DNA of 6,173 bases from a bacterium (GTDB lineage Bacteria; Tectomicrobia; Entotheonellia; Entotheonellales; Entotheonellaceae), in assembly GCA_027294925.1 (NCBI GenBank), contig JAPULM010000529.1, forward strand, positions 1 to 6,173. The letters are read 5' to 3'. Shown here one piece after another: positions 1 through 5,764 of this stretch. The stretch's first letter is position 1. The number at the start of each line of letters is the position of its first letter. A model generated the notes under the pieces. That model saw only the letters and a program-made list of their open reading frames with translations. It was not told the DNA's origin and searched no databases. The translations under genes were made by a program, and so were the position numbers.

Positions 1-51
1 CGAGATTGACGATCCCCAAGCCAGCCATCCTCCAACCTCCGCCGACTTTCC

Positions 52-82
52 TAGGTTGGGTTGAGGCACGCAACCCAACCTA
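52..82. repeat. REP-like perfect palindrome upstream of the enoyl-CoA hydratase
   Basis: The arms TAGGTTGGGTT (52-62) and AACCCAACCTA (72-82) are perfect reverse complements, 11 bp each, around the 9-nt loop GAGGCACGC. The right arm ends 16 nt before the Shine-Dalgarno sequence of the downstream gene. No T-run follows, so it does not look like an intrinsic terminator. From memory, palindromes of this TAGGTTGGGTT type are scattered in many copies through gammaproteobacterial and cyanobacterial genomes, which suggests a REP-like element rather than a gene-specific operator. Only one copy is in this window, so the repeat status is inferred. Confidence 0.75.
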
Positions 83-98
83 CCACCAGGCAAAGCAA

Positions 99-104
99 AA
101 GGAG
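99..104 (+). promoter_or_regulatory. Ribosome binding site deciding a GTG start
   Basis: AAGGAG lies 5 nt before the GTG at 110. This strong Shine-Dalgarno match at good spacing is the reason for accepting the non-ATG start of the enoyl-CoA hydratase gene. Confidence 0.8.
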
Positions 105-109
105 ACAAC

Positions 110-874
110 GTGACATTCGACAATTTACTGGTGAGTCATCAAGACACCATTACCACCATTACGATTAACCGCCCCCAGCGTGGTAACGCCCTCAATTGGG
201 ACACCCTGAAAGAACTAAAAGAGGCGGTCGAGGCCACCCCAGAGCGGACGCAAACCCGCGTCGTCGTCATTACCGGCGCGGGGCAACGCTTTTTTGTCGG
301 CGGCGCCGATTTGCACGATTTGTCGAATCTGGATGTGATACAAGGGGAACGCTTCATTCGCACTGTACATGAAGCGTTTGATGCCATTCGCCAACATCCG
401 CTGCCGGTTATTGCCGCGGTCAATGGCTACGCACTCGGCGCGGGTCTGGAACTGGTTATGTCGTGCGATATCGCCATCGCTTCTGACAACGCACAATTAG
501 GCATGCCCGAGGTTAAAGTGGGCTTGCCTTCGGTAGTAGAGTGCGCCTTGATGCCAAGCATGATTGGCCTGATGCGCACGCGCGAACTTTTACTCACCGG
601 TGATTCTATCGATGCCCAAGAAGCGTATCGCATCGGACTGCTCAATCAGGTGGTCGCCTTGCCGGATTTAGCCGCTGCCGTACGGCGCATGGCAGATCGT
701 CTAAGCGCCAATGGGGCGCGTGCCTTATGGCTGCAGAAAGACTTGATGAATCGCTGGTTGAATCTGCCGATGGATGAAGCCATTGAGGCTGGTGTCAGTA
801 GCCTGGCTTTAGCCTTTGCGACGCAGGAACCGCAGCAAGCCATGCAAGCCTTTTGGGCCCGGCGCGGTAAATAA
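110..874 (+). CDS. Enoyl-CoA hydratase/isomerase (crotonase) family protein
   Basis: A 254-residue cytoplasmic protein of usual length for a single-domain crotonase. It probably hydrates a trans-2-enoyl-CoA or carries out a related acyl-CoA reaction. Landmarks visible in the sequence are the N-terminal ITINRPQRGNAL (about 17-28), the first oxyanion-hole segment FFVGGAD (61-67), the second GYALGAGLEL (106-115), and the GMPEVKVGLP segment (131-140). The two glutamates that line up with the catalytic pair of rat mitochondrial hydratase (Glu144 and Glu164) appear to be present as E114 and E134, which favours hydratase over isomerase or hydrolase activity. The segment after the second glutamate reads PSVVECALMP instead of the common PGAGGTQRL, so it belongs to a divergent subgroup and the substrate cannot be named. 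No other beta-oxidation gene is adjacent. The GTG start is supported by AAGGAG 5 nt upstream. It ends in TAA and faces the NAD kinase gene. Confidence 0.93.
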   Translation: MTFDNLLVSHQDTITTITINRPQRGNALNWDTLKELKEAVEATPERTQTRVVVITGAGQRFFVGGADLHDLSNLDVIQGERFIRTVHEAFDAIRQHPLPVIAAVNGYALGAGLELVMSCDIAIASDNAQLGMPEVKVGLPSVVECALMPSMIGLMRTRELLLTGDSIDAQEAYRIGLLNQVVALPDLAAAVRRMADRLSANGARALWLQKDLMNRWLNLPMDEAIEAGVSSLALAFATQEPQQAMQAFWARRGK

Positions 875-970
875 CCGCCGCCCGCAGGTGAATCTGCAGA
901 TGGCAACCTGGGGCACCGGCGACCCAAGCATGGCGTAAAAAAGGTAGGAACTGGATGGCTTCTATTGCGG

Positions 971-1930
971 TTAAAAGCGTCGCCGCCGATGGCCGTCAAG
1001 ACCCAGCACACGTACCGGGTCGGCAGCGCTACTGACACTCAGTACATCACCTAAACCAAACAAAAAACGCAAATGCGAACCGTCCATAAAGATTCGCCCG
1101 CGACGCATCCTTGAGGTGACACGGAGCAACTGGCCGGACGCTATTTCACCTTTTAAAAGCTGGTAGCCTTGTCTATCGCCGGCATACGGCTCGCGTACCA
1201 GATATTGTAATTTACGCGAACGTAATGGCAGAACACGCCCGCCTGCAGCTCGCATGGCGGCGGTTGATCCAGCCGCTGTGGCAATCCAGATTCCGGAACT
1301 TTTTTGCTGCTCCTCCTGCTGCTCAACTTGCAACGTATACGACGAAACAGCGGCAGGGTTGGCATGTGCAATTAGTAAATCGTTGAGACCGGCATGCGGC
1401 AATTGTTCATCGTTAATTCGCACCTCCATGCGCGCCAATCGAACTTCACCCAATGACCCATCGATCAACGCTTCCAGCTGTTGCTGAATGGTTTGCCGAT
1501 TGGCCCCACAAAAAAACGCCATGCTACGTGCAGGGTCAGAATTAACGCCAAGAATGGGCAGGCCCGCGGTGTAACGCGCCAGTTCCAGAAAGGTGCCATC
1601 CCCCCCGACACTGAGCACCAAATCATAACCGTCGGTACGCTCCAATTCGCCACGAAAGATGCAGTCATAGGCTAGACCCACCGCATCAAGCGCCACACAA
1701 ACTTGAGCCAGGGTTTGTTTATTTTCTTCATGGCTCAGCTGCATGGACTGAATGATCGGATGGTGACGGGACTCTAACGCCTTAAAGTGACGTTCGCGGT
1801 GTTCATAACCGTACAGTTCATAGTAGCTTTTTTTATAGACGACCAATACGCGCTGGATCTGCAAATCGGTAAACAATCCTTTAATTGTGTTAAACTTAGT
1901 GCTGTGCACCTCGTCCCAACCTTCAATCAT
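971..1930 (-). CDS. NAD(H) kinase, NADK3/NADK2-type
   Basis: Phosphorylates NAD or NADH to NADP(H) in the cytoplasm (EC 2.7.1.23 or 2.7.1.86). Counting from this ATG (319 aa), the signature GGDGT is at about 109-113 with the catalytic-type aspartate at 111. GVNSDPARS follows at 128-136, then a LND motif (182-184), the glycine-rich TAAGSTAAMRAAGG (218-231), LQYLVREP (241-248) and a late MDG (282-284). GVNSDPARS, TAAGSTAAM and LQYLVREP resemble plant NADK3 and animal mitochondrial NADK2 more than bacterial NadK, which has GINxGxLGFL at the first site. The fold landmarks are complete and no frameshift is seen. The start is uncertain. The ATG at 1930 is chosen because AAGG lies 5 nt upstream. Two in-frame ATGs (1945, 1942) and a GTG (1975) would extend it but lack a visible ribosome site. 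A TTG further in, just before QIQRVLVVYKKS, is also possible. Confidence 0.9.
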   Translation of the reverse strand: MIEGWDEVHSTKFNTIKGLFTDLQIQRVLVVYKKSYYELYGYEHRERHFKALESRHHPIIQSMQLSHEENKQTLAQVCVALDAVGLAYDCIFRGELERTDGYDLVLSVGGDGTFLELARYTAGLPILGVNSDPARSMAFFCGANRQTIQQQLEALIDGSLGEVRLARMEVRINDEQLPHAGLNDLLIAHANPAAVSSYTLQVEQQEEQQKSSGIWIATAAGSTAAMRAAGGRVLPLRSRKLQYLVREPYAGDRQGYQLLKGEIASGQLLRVTSRMRRGRIFMDGSHLRFLFGLGDVLSVSSAADPVRVLGLDGHRRRRF

Positions 1931-1992
1931 CTCAACCTTCATCATGCAGCCATAAAACCGGGCGTATCGACACACGCAGCTAGCTGCCCGAT

Positions 1993-2048
1993 GAGGGTCG
2001 CAAGCATGCCATGCGGCAAGACGGAAGTAAAGCCTGAAGCGACCCCTC
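1993..2048. repeat. Long-range inverted repeat in the divergent region
   Basis: GGGTCGC (1995-2001) pairs with GCGACCC (2039-2045). The pairing extends by GA/TC if one base is bulged. The 37-nt interior contains the odd palindrome GCATGCCATGC (2004-2014). It lies 64 bp or more upstream of the chosen kinase start and could form in the leader RNA of either gene. The function is unknown. Confidence 0.4.
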
Positions 2049-2053
2049 GGCTC

Positions 2054-2070
2054 AAAACGTTAACGATTTT
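2054..2070. promoter_or_regulatory. AT-rich palindrome, possible operator
   Basis: The 8-bp palindrome CGTTAACG (2058-2065) is flanked by AAAA on the left and, after one extra A, TTTT on the right, giving a near-symmetrical 17-bp site. Its position midway between two divergent genes would suit a dimeric regulator. That is inference from symmetry and place only, and no regulator family is recognised. Confidence 0.25.
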
Positions 2071-2103
2071 ATCGCGCCTTGCCCCAAGAGGCATGGTAGA
2101 GAT

Positions 2104-2128
2104 GGGGACGGACTTAAAATCTGTCCCC
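2104..2128. repeat. Strong GGGGAC hairpin upstream of the SNF2 gene
   Basis: A 9-bp stem (one G-T wobble) joins GGGGACGGA (2104-2112) and TCTGTCCCC (2120-2128) around the 7-nt loop CTTAAAA. It ends 25 nt before the Shine-Dalgarno sequence of the SNF2 gene and has no T-run after it. GGGGAC-headed palindromes are, from memory, common as REP-type repeats mobilised by RAYT (Y1/IS200-like) transposases in proteobacteria. Related GGGGAC motifs occur again at 5109-5115 and 5288-5294. Confidence 0.65.
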
Positions 2129-2153
2129 GAGAAACTTTTACAACGCATTTCTC

Positions 2154-2161
2154 AAAGGAGG
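2154..2161 (+). promoter_or_regulatory. Strong Shine-Dalgarno with long spacing for the SNF2 gene
   Basis: AAAGGAGG is a near-perfect anti-16S match but lies 13 nt before the ATG at 2175, longer than the usual 5-9. No ATG, GTG or TTG in frame occurs between them, so the ATG at 2175 is kept. Confidence 0.7.
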
Positions 2162-2174
2162 CATTTCGACCGAC

Positions 2175-5087
2175 ATGCAAGCTCTGTTCGAAGCCATCCG
2201 AGATGCCTGCTCGCCGCAAAATTGGTCACGCGGGGTGGAACTCAGTCGCGGCGGCGCGGTGATCGGTGAACAACACCAAGCAGCAGAATATATGCTGAAA
2301 GTCGCAAGCCGGCACGGCATGGCCTATATGACCGTCACCTTATGGCCGGATGACAAGGATTGGATATGCGATTGCGATAGCACCGATGACGCATGCGCTC
2401 ACGTCGCCGCCGCCGTCATCGTGATGCGACGCGCGCAGCAAGATGGCGATACCATGCCCAAGTCCAGTGACGCAACACCCGGGCACATGGCTTATCATTT
2501 ACAATGCAACGAACAACGCCTGTCCCTACAGCGGGTCATCGTCCAGGGCGATACCACATTGCCATTGACGCACACCTTATCCGCCCTCGCCACTGGGCAG
2601 GTTGCCGGGCCGGCAGTGGCCATCACTCAGGCGGATCTAGATGTCGATCATCTATTAGGCAGACGCGGCGATGGGCTAATCCCGCGCGATATGATGCCGA
2701 AGCTGTTATCCACCCTGGCGCGATGCAGCAACGTTTTCCTCAACAATGATGCCATTAAAACCTCCGTCACACCGGTTTATCCGCGCGTGCTGGTGAGCGA
2801 CCAACACCATGGTTTTCGGATACACATCGAGCCCGACCCCCACATCACCGAGGTGTTCAATAACGGCGCCGTGTTGTGTGGCGACACCATTCGCCCGGTG
2901 GGTGAGTCCGGTCTTACAGCACGCCAACGTGAGGAACTGTCGGCTGGACGTTTTTTTACCTTTGACGAGGTAGCGGAATTGATCACCGAGGTGCTCCCTG
3001 CTCTGCCCAAAAGACTCCCCGTCCACATACAAACACAACGGCTACCCGACACCAGCGCGGTTCCCCCACACATGCTACTCGACACTGAAGACACGGATGG
3101 CGTTTTGCTGGTCAAACCGAGTATCGTTTACGGCGACCCACCGACCGCACAGGTGGTGGACGGCCGCTTGCTTCACCTGCAGGGTCCGTTACCGATGCGG
3201 GATGCAGGGGCAGAACGTCAGCTCGAACGCCAGCTGTTGGCGCAGCTTGGTTTGAAATTGGACCGCCCAACTCGATTTGCCAATGAGGATGCGGTTCGCT
3301 TCGTACAACGCTTATCCACCTGGTCGGGTCAAATTCGTGGTCAGGCACACCAATCATACCGGCTAATCCCGCCGCTGCAACCCCATGTCCAGCTCGACGC
3401 CGGACAATTCTCGATTCAGTTTGACTGCACCCCGGAGACGGGCAAAGCCAAACGACAGATAGACCCGCAACGCGTTTTACAAGCCTGGCGCGACGGCGCC
3501 TCAATGCTGGCGCTACCCGGAGCTGGCTGGTCACCTCTGCCTATTGACTGGCTCCAACGCTTCGGACATCAGGTGGCTGACCTACTTGCCGCGAAGGAAG
3601 CGACGGGAACACTACCCACATGTGTTTTGCCCGATCTGGCCCGCTTGTGCAGCGACATGGGGCAGCCATTGCCGCCCGAACTTAGTGGGCTCCAGGCTAT
3701 TATTGATGATTTTGACGGCATCCCCTCAGCGCCGTTACCGCAAAACTTGCAAGCCACCTTACGTACCTACCAACAACGTGGGGTGGATTGGCTCAGTTTT
3801 CTTCGCACCGCAAAATTGGGTGCGCTACTAGCAGATGACATGGGTCTCGGGAAGACCTTGCAAGCCCTTTGTGTGCTACGTGGCTCAAGTCTTGTGGTCG
3901 CCCCAACCAGCGTGTTGCATAATTGGGCGCACGAAATCGAACGCTTTCGTCCCGACTTAAAATACGCCATTTACCACGGGACGCAACGCCAACTCGACCC
4001 GGCTGCAGATATCACCCTGACCACCTATGCCATCTTGCGTCTCGATGCCGACTTGCTTGCCGATCAGCGCTGGGATACGGTAGTGCTTGACGAGTCGCAA
4101 ACCATTAAGAATCCGCATAGTCAGGTGGCAAGAGCCGCATACCGCTTGCAGGCCCCGTTCCGCCTTGCCCTCAGCGGCACCCCGGTGGAAAACCGCCTTG
4201 ACGACTTATGGAGCCAAATGCATTTTCTCAACCGAGGTTTGCTGGCTGGGCTCGAGCATTTTCAAAACCACTATGGGCGGCCCATCGCGGCCGGCAAATC
4301 CCAGGCAGCAGCTCGCTTGCAAGAACGCATTCGTCCATTTATCTTACGCCGCCGTAAGCAGGATGTGGCACTCGAACTCCCCCCCCGTACCGATGCCGTT
4401 TTACATTGTGTGCTGAGCGAAACCGAGCGTCAGGTTTACGACGCCATTCGCGCCGCTACCCGTGCACAAGTCATCGACCGCCTGCAAACCGGCGGTAGCG
4501 TCCTGGAAGCTTTAGAAGCTCTCTTGCGCTTGCGGCAAGCCTGCTGTCACACTGATCTTGTACCTGGCCAACAAGCCAGCTCGTCGACCAAAGTTGATGT
4601 ACTCCTCGATGCCCTCGATCAGGTTATCGCAGAGGGACACAAGGCCCTGGTGTTCTCCCAGTGGACCGCCCTATTGGATCGGGTAGAACCCCACTTGCGA
4701 CAGGCCAGCTTGAGCTTTGTCCGCCTAGATGGCGGCACCCGCAACCGGTCTGCTGTGGTCAACCATTTTCAAGACCCGCAGGGACCGCCGCTGATGCTCA
4801 TCTCACTACGTGCCGGCGGTCTTGGCCTCAACCTCACCGCAGCCGACCACGTATTTCTTCTTGATCCCTGGTGGAACCCGGCGGTCGAAGATAAAGCTGC
4901 CGACCGCACCCATCGCATCGGCCAACAACGGCCGGTAATGGTTTATCGTCTCGTGGCAAAAGATACGGTGGAAGAAGGCATCCTGGCTTTACAGGAACAC
5001 AAGCGATCCCTGGCCGATTCGGCGCTTGGCGGAGCGGCACAAGCCGCCGGACTAAGCCGTGACGATCTATTGGCGCTGCTTGCTTAA
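2175..5087 (+). CDS. SNF2-family DEAD/DEAH-box ATPase with N-terminal SWIM zinc finger
   Basis: A 970-residue ATP-driven DNA or nucleoprotein translocase. The N-terminus has a SWIM-type zinc ligand set, C65-x-C67 then C74-x-H76, probably for nucleic-acid or protein binding. Residues of about 90-520 form a long region I do not recognise. The C-terminal half is a full SNF2 motor: [12 protein letters not shown] (529-540), Walker A DDMGLGKT (554-561, K560), a DESQ box (639-642), SGTPVEN (667-673), then the second RecA lobe with VFSQW (826-830), RLDGGT (850-855), [15 protein letters not shown] (877-891), DPWWNP (897-902) and the arginine-bearing [10 protein letters not shown] (911-920). All motor motifs look intact. 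DESQ replaces the more common DEAQ/DEAH, and the acidic pair is retained. Bacterial homologues are usually stand-alone genes, related to RapA/HepA in the motor only, so recycling of RNA polymerase or DNA repair remains a guess. No methylase, nuclease or other defence partner lies beside it. Confidence 0.95.
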   Translation: MQALFEAIRDACSPQNWSRGVELSRGGAVIGEQHQAAEYMLKVASRHGMAYMTVTLWPDDKDWICDCDSTDDACAHVAAAVIVMRRAQQDGDTMPKSSDATPGHMAYHLQCNEQRLSLQRVIVQGDTTLPLTHTLSALATGQVAGPAVAITQADLDVDHLLGRRGDGLIPRDMMPKLLSTLARCSNVFLNNDAIKTSVTPVYPRVLVSDQHHGFRIHIEPDPHITEVFNNGAVLCGDTIRPVGESGLTARQREELSAGRFFTFDEVAELITEVLPALPKRLPVHIQTQRLPDTSAVPPHMLLDTEDTDGVLLVKPSIVYGDPPTAQVVDGRLLHLQGPLPMRDAGAERQLERQLLAQLGLKLDRPTRFANEDAVRFVQRLSTWSGQIRGQAHQSYRLIPPLQPHVQLDAGQFSIQFDCTPETGKAKRQIDPQRVLQAWRDGASMLALPGAGWSPLPIDWLQRFGHQVADLLAAKEATGTLPTCVLPDLARLCSDMGQPLPPELSGLQAIIDDFDGIPSAPLPQNLQATLRTYQQRGVDWLSFLRTAKLGALLADDMGLGKTLQALCVLRGSSLVVAPTSVLHNWAHEIERFRPDLKYAIYHGTQRQLDPAADITLTTYAILRLDADLLADQRWDTVVLDESQTIKNPHSQVARAAYRLQAPFRLALSGTPVENRLDDLWSQMHFLNRGLLAGLEHFQNHYGRPIAAGKSQAAARLQERIRPFILRRRKQDVALELPPRTDAVLHCVLSETERQVYDAIRAATRAQVIDRLQTGGSVLEALEALLRLRQACCHTDLVPGQQASSSTKVDVLLDALDQVIAEGHKALVFSQWTALLDRVEPHLRQASLSFVRLDGGTRNRSAVVNHFQDPQGPPLMLISLRAGGLGLNLTAADHVFLLDPWWNPAVEDKAADRTHRIGQQRPVMVYRLVAKDTVEEGILALQEHKRSLADSALGGAAQAAGLSRDDLLALLA

Positions 5088-5096
5088 TACCATCTC

Positions 5097-5146
5097 AGGG
5101 GGATAACAGGGGGACACAATGCTTATTTCTTGAGAATCGGGGTCCC
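5097..5146. repeat. Tandem AGGGGGA pair and GGGAC inverted repeat
   Basis: AGGGGGA occurs at 5097-5103 and 5108-5114. The second copy continues as GGGGGACACAATGCTTATT and can pair through GGGAC (5111-5115) with GTCCC (5142-5146), extended by two G-T wobbles. The GGGGAC heading matches the palindrome at 2104-2128. It is probably a REP-type or miniature mobile element remnant. Confidence 0.4.
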
Positions 5147-5287
5147 TTGGCCGAGCCGTCGCTCCGGAGAACCCTTGAGGCTCTACCGTACCCCATCCTG
5201 AGCGGCATGTCCAACACCAGCCAAAGCCGTGCTGCGTCTAGCTGCGAGCCCACGGCGGCGGGAGACCGGCGGTGGAGGCGGGCGGCT

Positions 5288-5313
5288 GGGGGACGGGACG
5301 AATAAGTGCTTTT
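5288..5313. repeat. Second GGGGGAC motif with ATAAGTGC tail
   Basis: GGGGGAC (5288-5294) is followed at once by GGGAC (5295-5299) and AATAAGTGCTT. The tail, read on the other strand as AAGCACTTATT, resembles the AATGCTTATT that follows the GGGGGAC at 5109. The two could be related ends of one small element spanning about 5108-5313. The resemblance is partial. Confidence 0.3.
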
Positions 5314-5364
5314 CTTTTTCCTATACGTCTGACTGACGACTGCGCCGGCGTTCACACGGCGGGG

Positions 5365-5395
5365 AAAAAACGAAAAAATCCGCTCTCAGGAGCAG
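5365..5395 (-). terminator. Possible intrinsic terminator of the minus-strand operon
   Basis: Read on the minus strand, GCTC-CTGA-GAGC (5393-5382) is a short stem, extended by one pair across a mismatch. Two T6 runs follow at 5378-5373 and 5370-5365. A second perfect hairpin, TTTGTC-AAGA-GACAAA (5411-5396), precedes it directly. The position, 34 nt or more after the last stop codon of the operon, fits. The stem is short, so efficiency is doubtful. Confidence 0.4.
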
Positions 5396-5426
5396 TTTGT
5401 CTCTTGACAAAAGGAGGCCTCATAAG

Positions 5427-5438
5427 TGTTAGGTTCTG
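5427..5438. repeat. 12-bp repeat copy A at the end of the last operon gene
   Basis: TGTTAGGTTCTG matches TGTTAGGTGCTG at 6102-6113 in 11 of 12 positions, same orientation, 675 bp apart. On the minus strand it contains ACCTAAC, whose TAA is the stop codon of the 5429-5764 gene. Confidence 0.5.
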
Positions 5439-5764
5439 CCAGTACGATGGACAGCTTCCTTTACCACCTTGAATGACACTTTCTTAGTGCTCGGATAAAT
5501 CTGCACGTCTGCAAGCTGCACCGCGTTGCCATCAGCAAAGACAACCTTGAGGAGAAGCTCCCCAATCTTCTCCTCAAGCTCATCAAGGAGGCTAAACATT
5601 TGGTGAGTTACCATCTCCTCATATTCTTCAAACTGACGCTGGAGCGTCGCAGGCATAAGGCTGAGATCAATCCATCCTGCGAAATAGCCATCCTTCTCGG
5701 GAACCTTGGCCGTTGCGACTACCTGTTGACTTTGATCGATGATCGTGACGCGTTGCGAGCTCAT
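5429..5764 (-). CDS. Conserved-looking hypothetical protein, 111 aa
   Basis: Not recognised. A small acidic soluble protein (16 D/E against 12 K/R) with no signal peptide or membrane segment. The pattern suggests N-terminal beta strands (VTIIDQSQQVVATAKV, 6-21) and a GYFAGWIDLS turn (27-36). A long amphipathic helix rich in E and L follows (about 38-72, containing EEYEE and LLDELEEKI). It ends with two C-terminal strands (LKVVFADG, VQIYPSTKKVSFKVV). This alternating order and the good ribosome site argue for a real gene: AGGA lies 8 nt before the ATG. The ATG overlaps the stop of the upstream ORF as ATGA, so translation is probably coupled and the two proteins may work together. It could be an antitoxin- or immunity-like partner, but nothing in the sequence proves that. 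Confidence 0.75.
   Translation of the reverse strand: MSSQRVTIIDQSQQVVATAKVPEKDGYFAGWIDLSLMPATLQRQFEEYEEMVTHQMFSLLDELEEKIGELLLKVVFADGNAVQLADVQIYPSTKKVSFKVVKEAVHRTGRT

Larger units (their letters stand above)
1931..2174. promoter_or_regulatory. Divergent intergenic region between NAD(H) kinase and SNF2 ATPase
   Basis: This stretch must carry the starts of transcription for both divergent genes unless one is read from further away. No convincing pair of -35 and -10 boxes was found on either strand. It is dense in inverted repeats: 1993-2048, 2054-2070 and 2104-2128. Open frames crossing it have no ribosome site or family resemblance and are not called as genes. Confidence 0.45.
5088..5428. other. 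341-bp non-coding, GC-rich repeat region
   Basis: No convincing gene lies here. It holds a tandem AGGGGGA pair and a weak GGGAC/GTCCC inverted repeat (5097-5146). A 5-bp stem GAGCC (5153-5157)/GGCTC (5179-5183) and a 6-bp stem GCCGTG (5226-5231)/CACGGC (5251-5256) follow. Next come a G-rich tract (5254-5298), a second GGGGGAC motif (5288), and on the minus strand a T-rich probable terminator (5365-5395). An 86-codon minus-strand frame (5095-5355) crosses it, but it is arginine- and proline-rich, lacks a clear ribosome site and follows the repeats. I regard it as spurious. Confidence 0.6.

Noticed and set aside
2..113. Two plus-strand frames open from the left edge, one ending at 64 and one ending in a TGA at 111-113 that overlaps the GTG start.
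   Set aside because: Both translations are proline-rich and run into or through the REP-like palindrome, so they are probably open by chance. More upstream sequence would settle it.
875..970. Bidirectional terminator between the convergent hydratase and kinase genes.
   Set aside because: Only a 4-bp stem (GCAG/CTGC) and a 5-bp stem with a 16-nt loop were found. The A6 run at 937-942 has no stable hairpin on the kinase side.
2056..2080. TAAAAT on the minus strand and TTTTAT on the plus strand near 2067-2072 as -10 boxes for the divergent genes.
   Set aside because: No acceptable -35 hexamer at 16-18 nt upstream on either strand.
2175..5087. SNF2 ATPase as part of a phage-defence system such as DISARM.
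   Set aside because: No methylase, phospholipase-D-like or DUF1998-like gene lies next to it. Stand-alone SWIM-SNF2 genes are common in proteobacteria.
5153..5183. Group II intron domain V, suggested by GAGCC...GGCTC and the CTCCGGAG centre.
   Set aside because: The loop lacks the conserved bulge and GAAA-type tetraloop of domain V, and no intron-encoded protein is nearby.
5095..5355. Minus-strand 86-codon ORF between the SNF2 gene and the small-gene operon.
   Set aside because: Arg/Pro/Ser-rich translation with no domain pattern, no ribosome site, and frame content set by the GC-rich repeats.
5404..5432. TTGACA at 5404-5409 as a plus-strand -35 box.
   Set aside because: At 17-nt spacing the -10 is TGTTAG, a poor match, and it would fire antisense into the small-gene operon. 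It more likely belongs to the hairpin TTTGTC/GACAAA.
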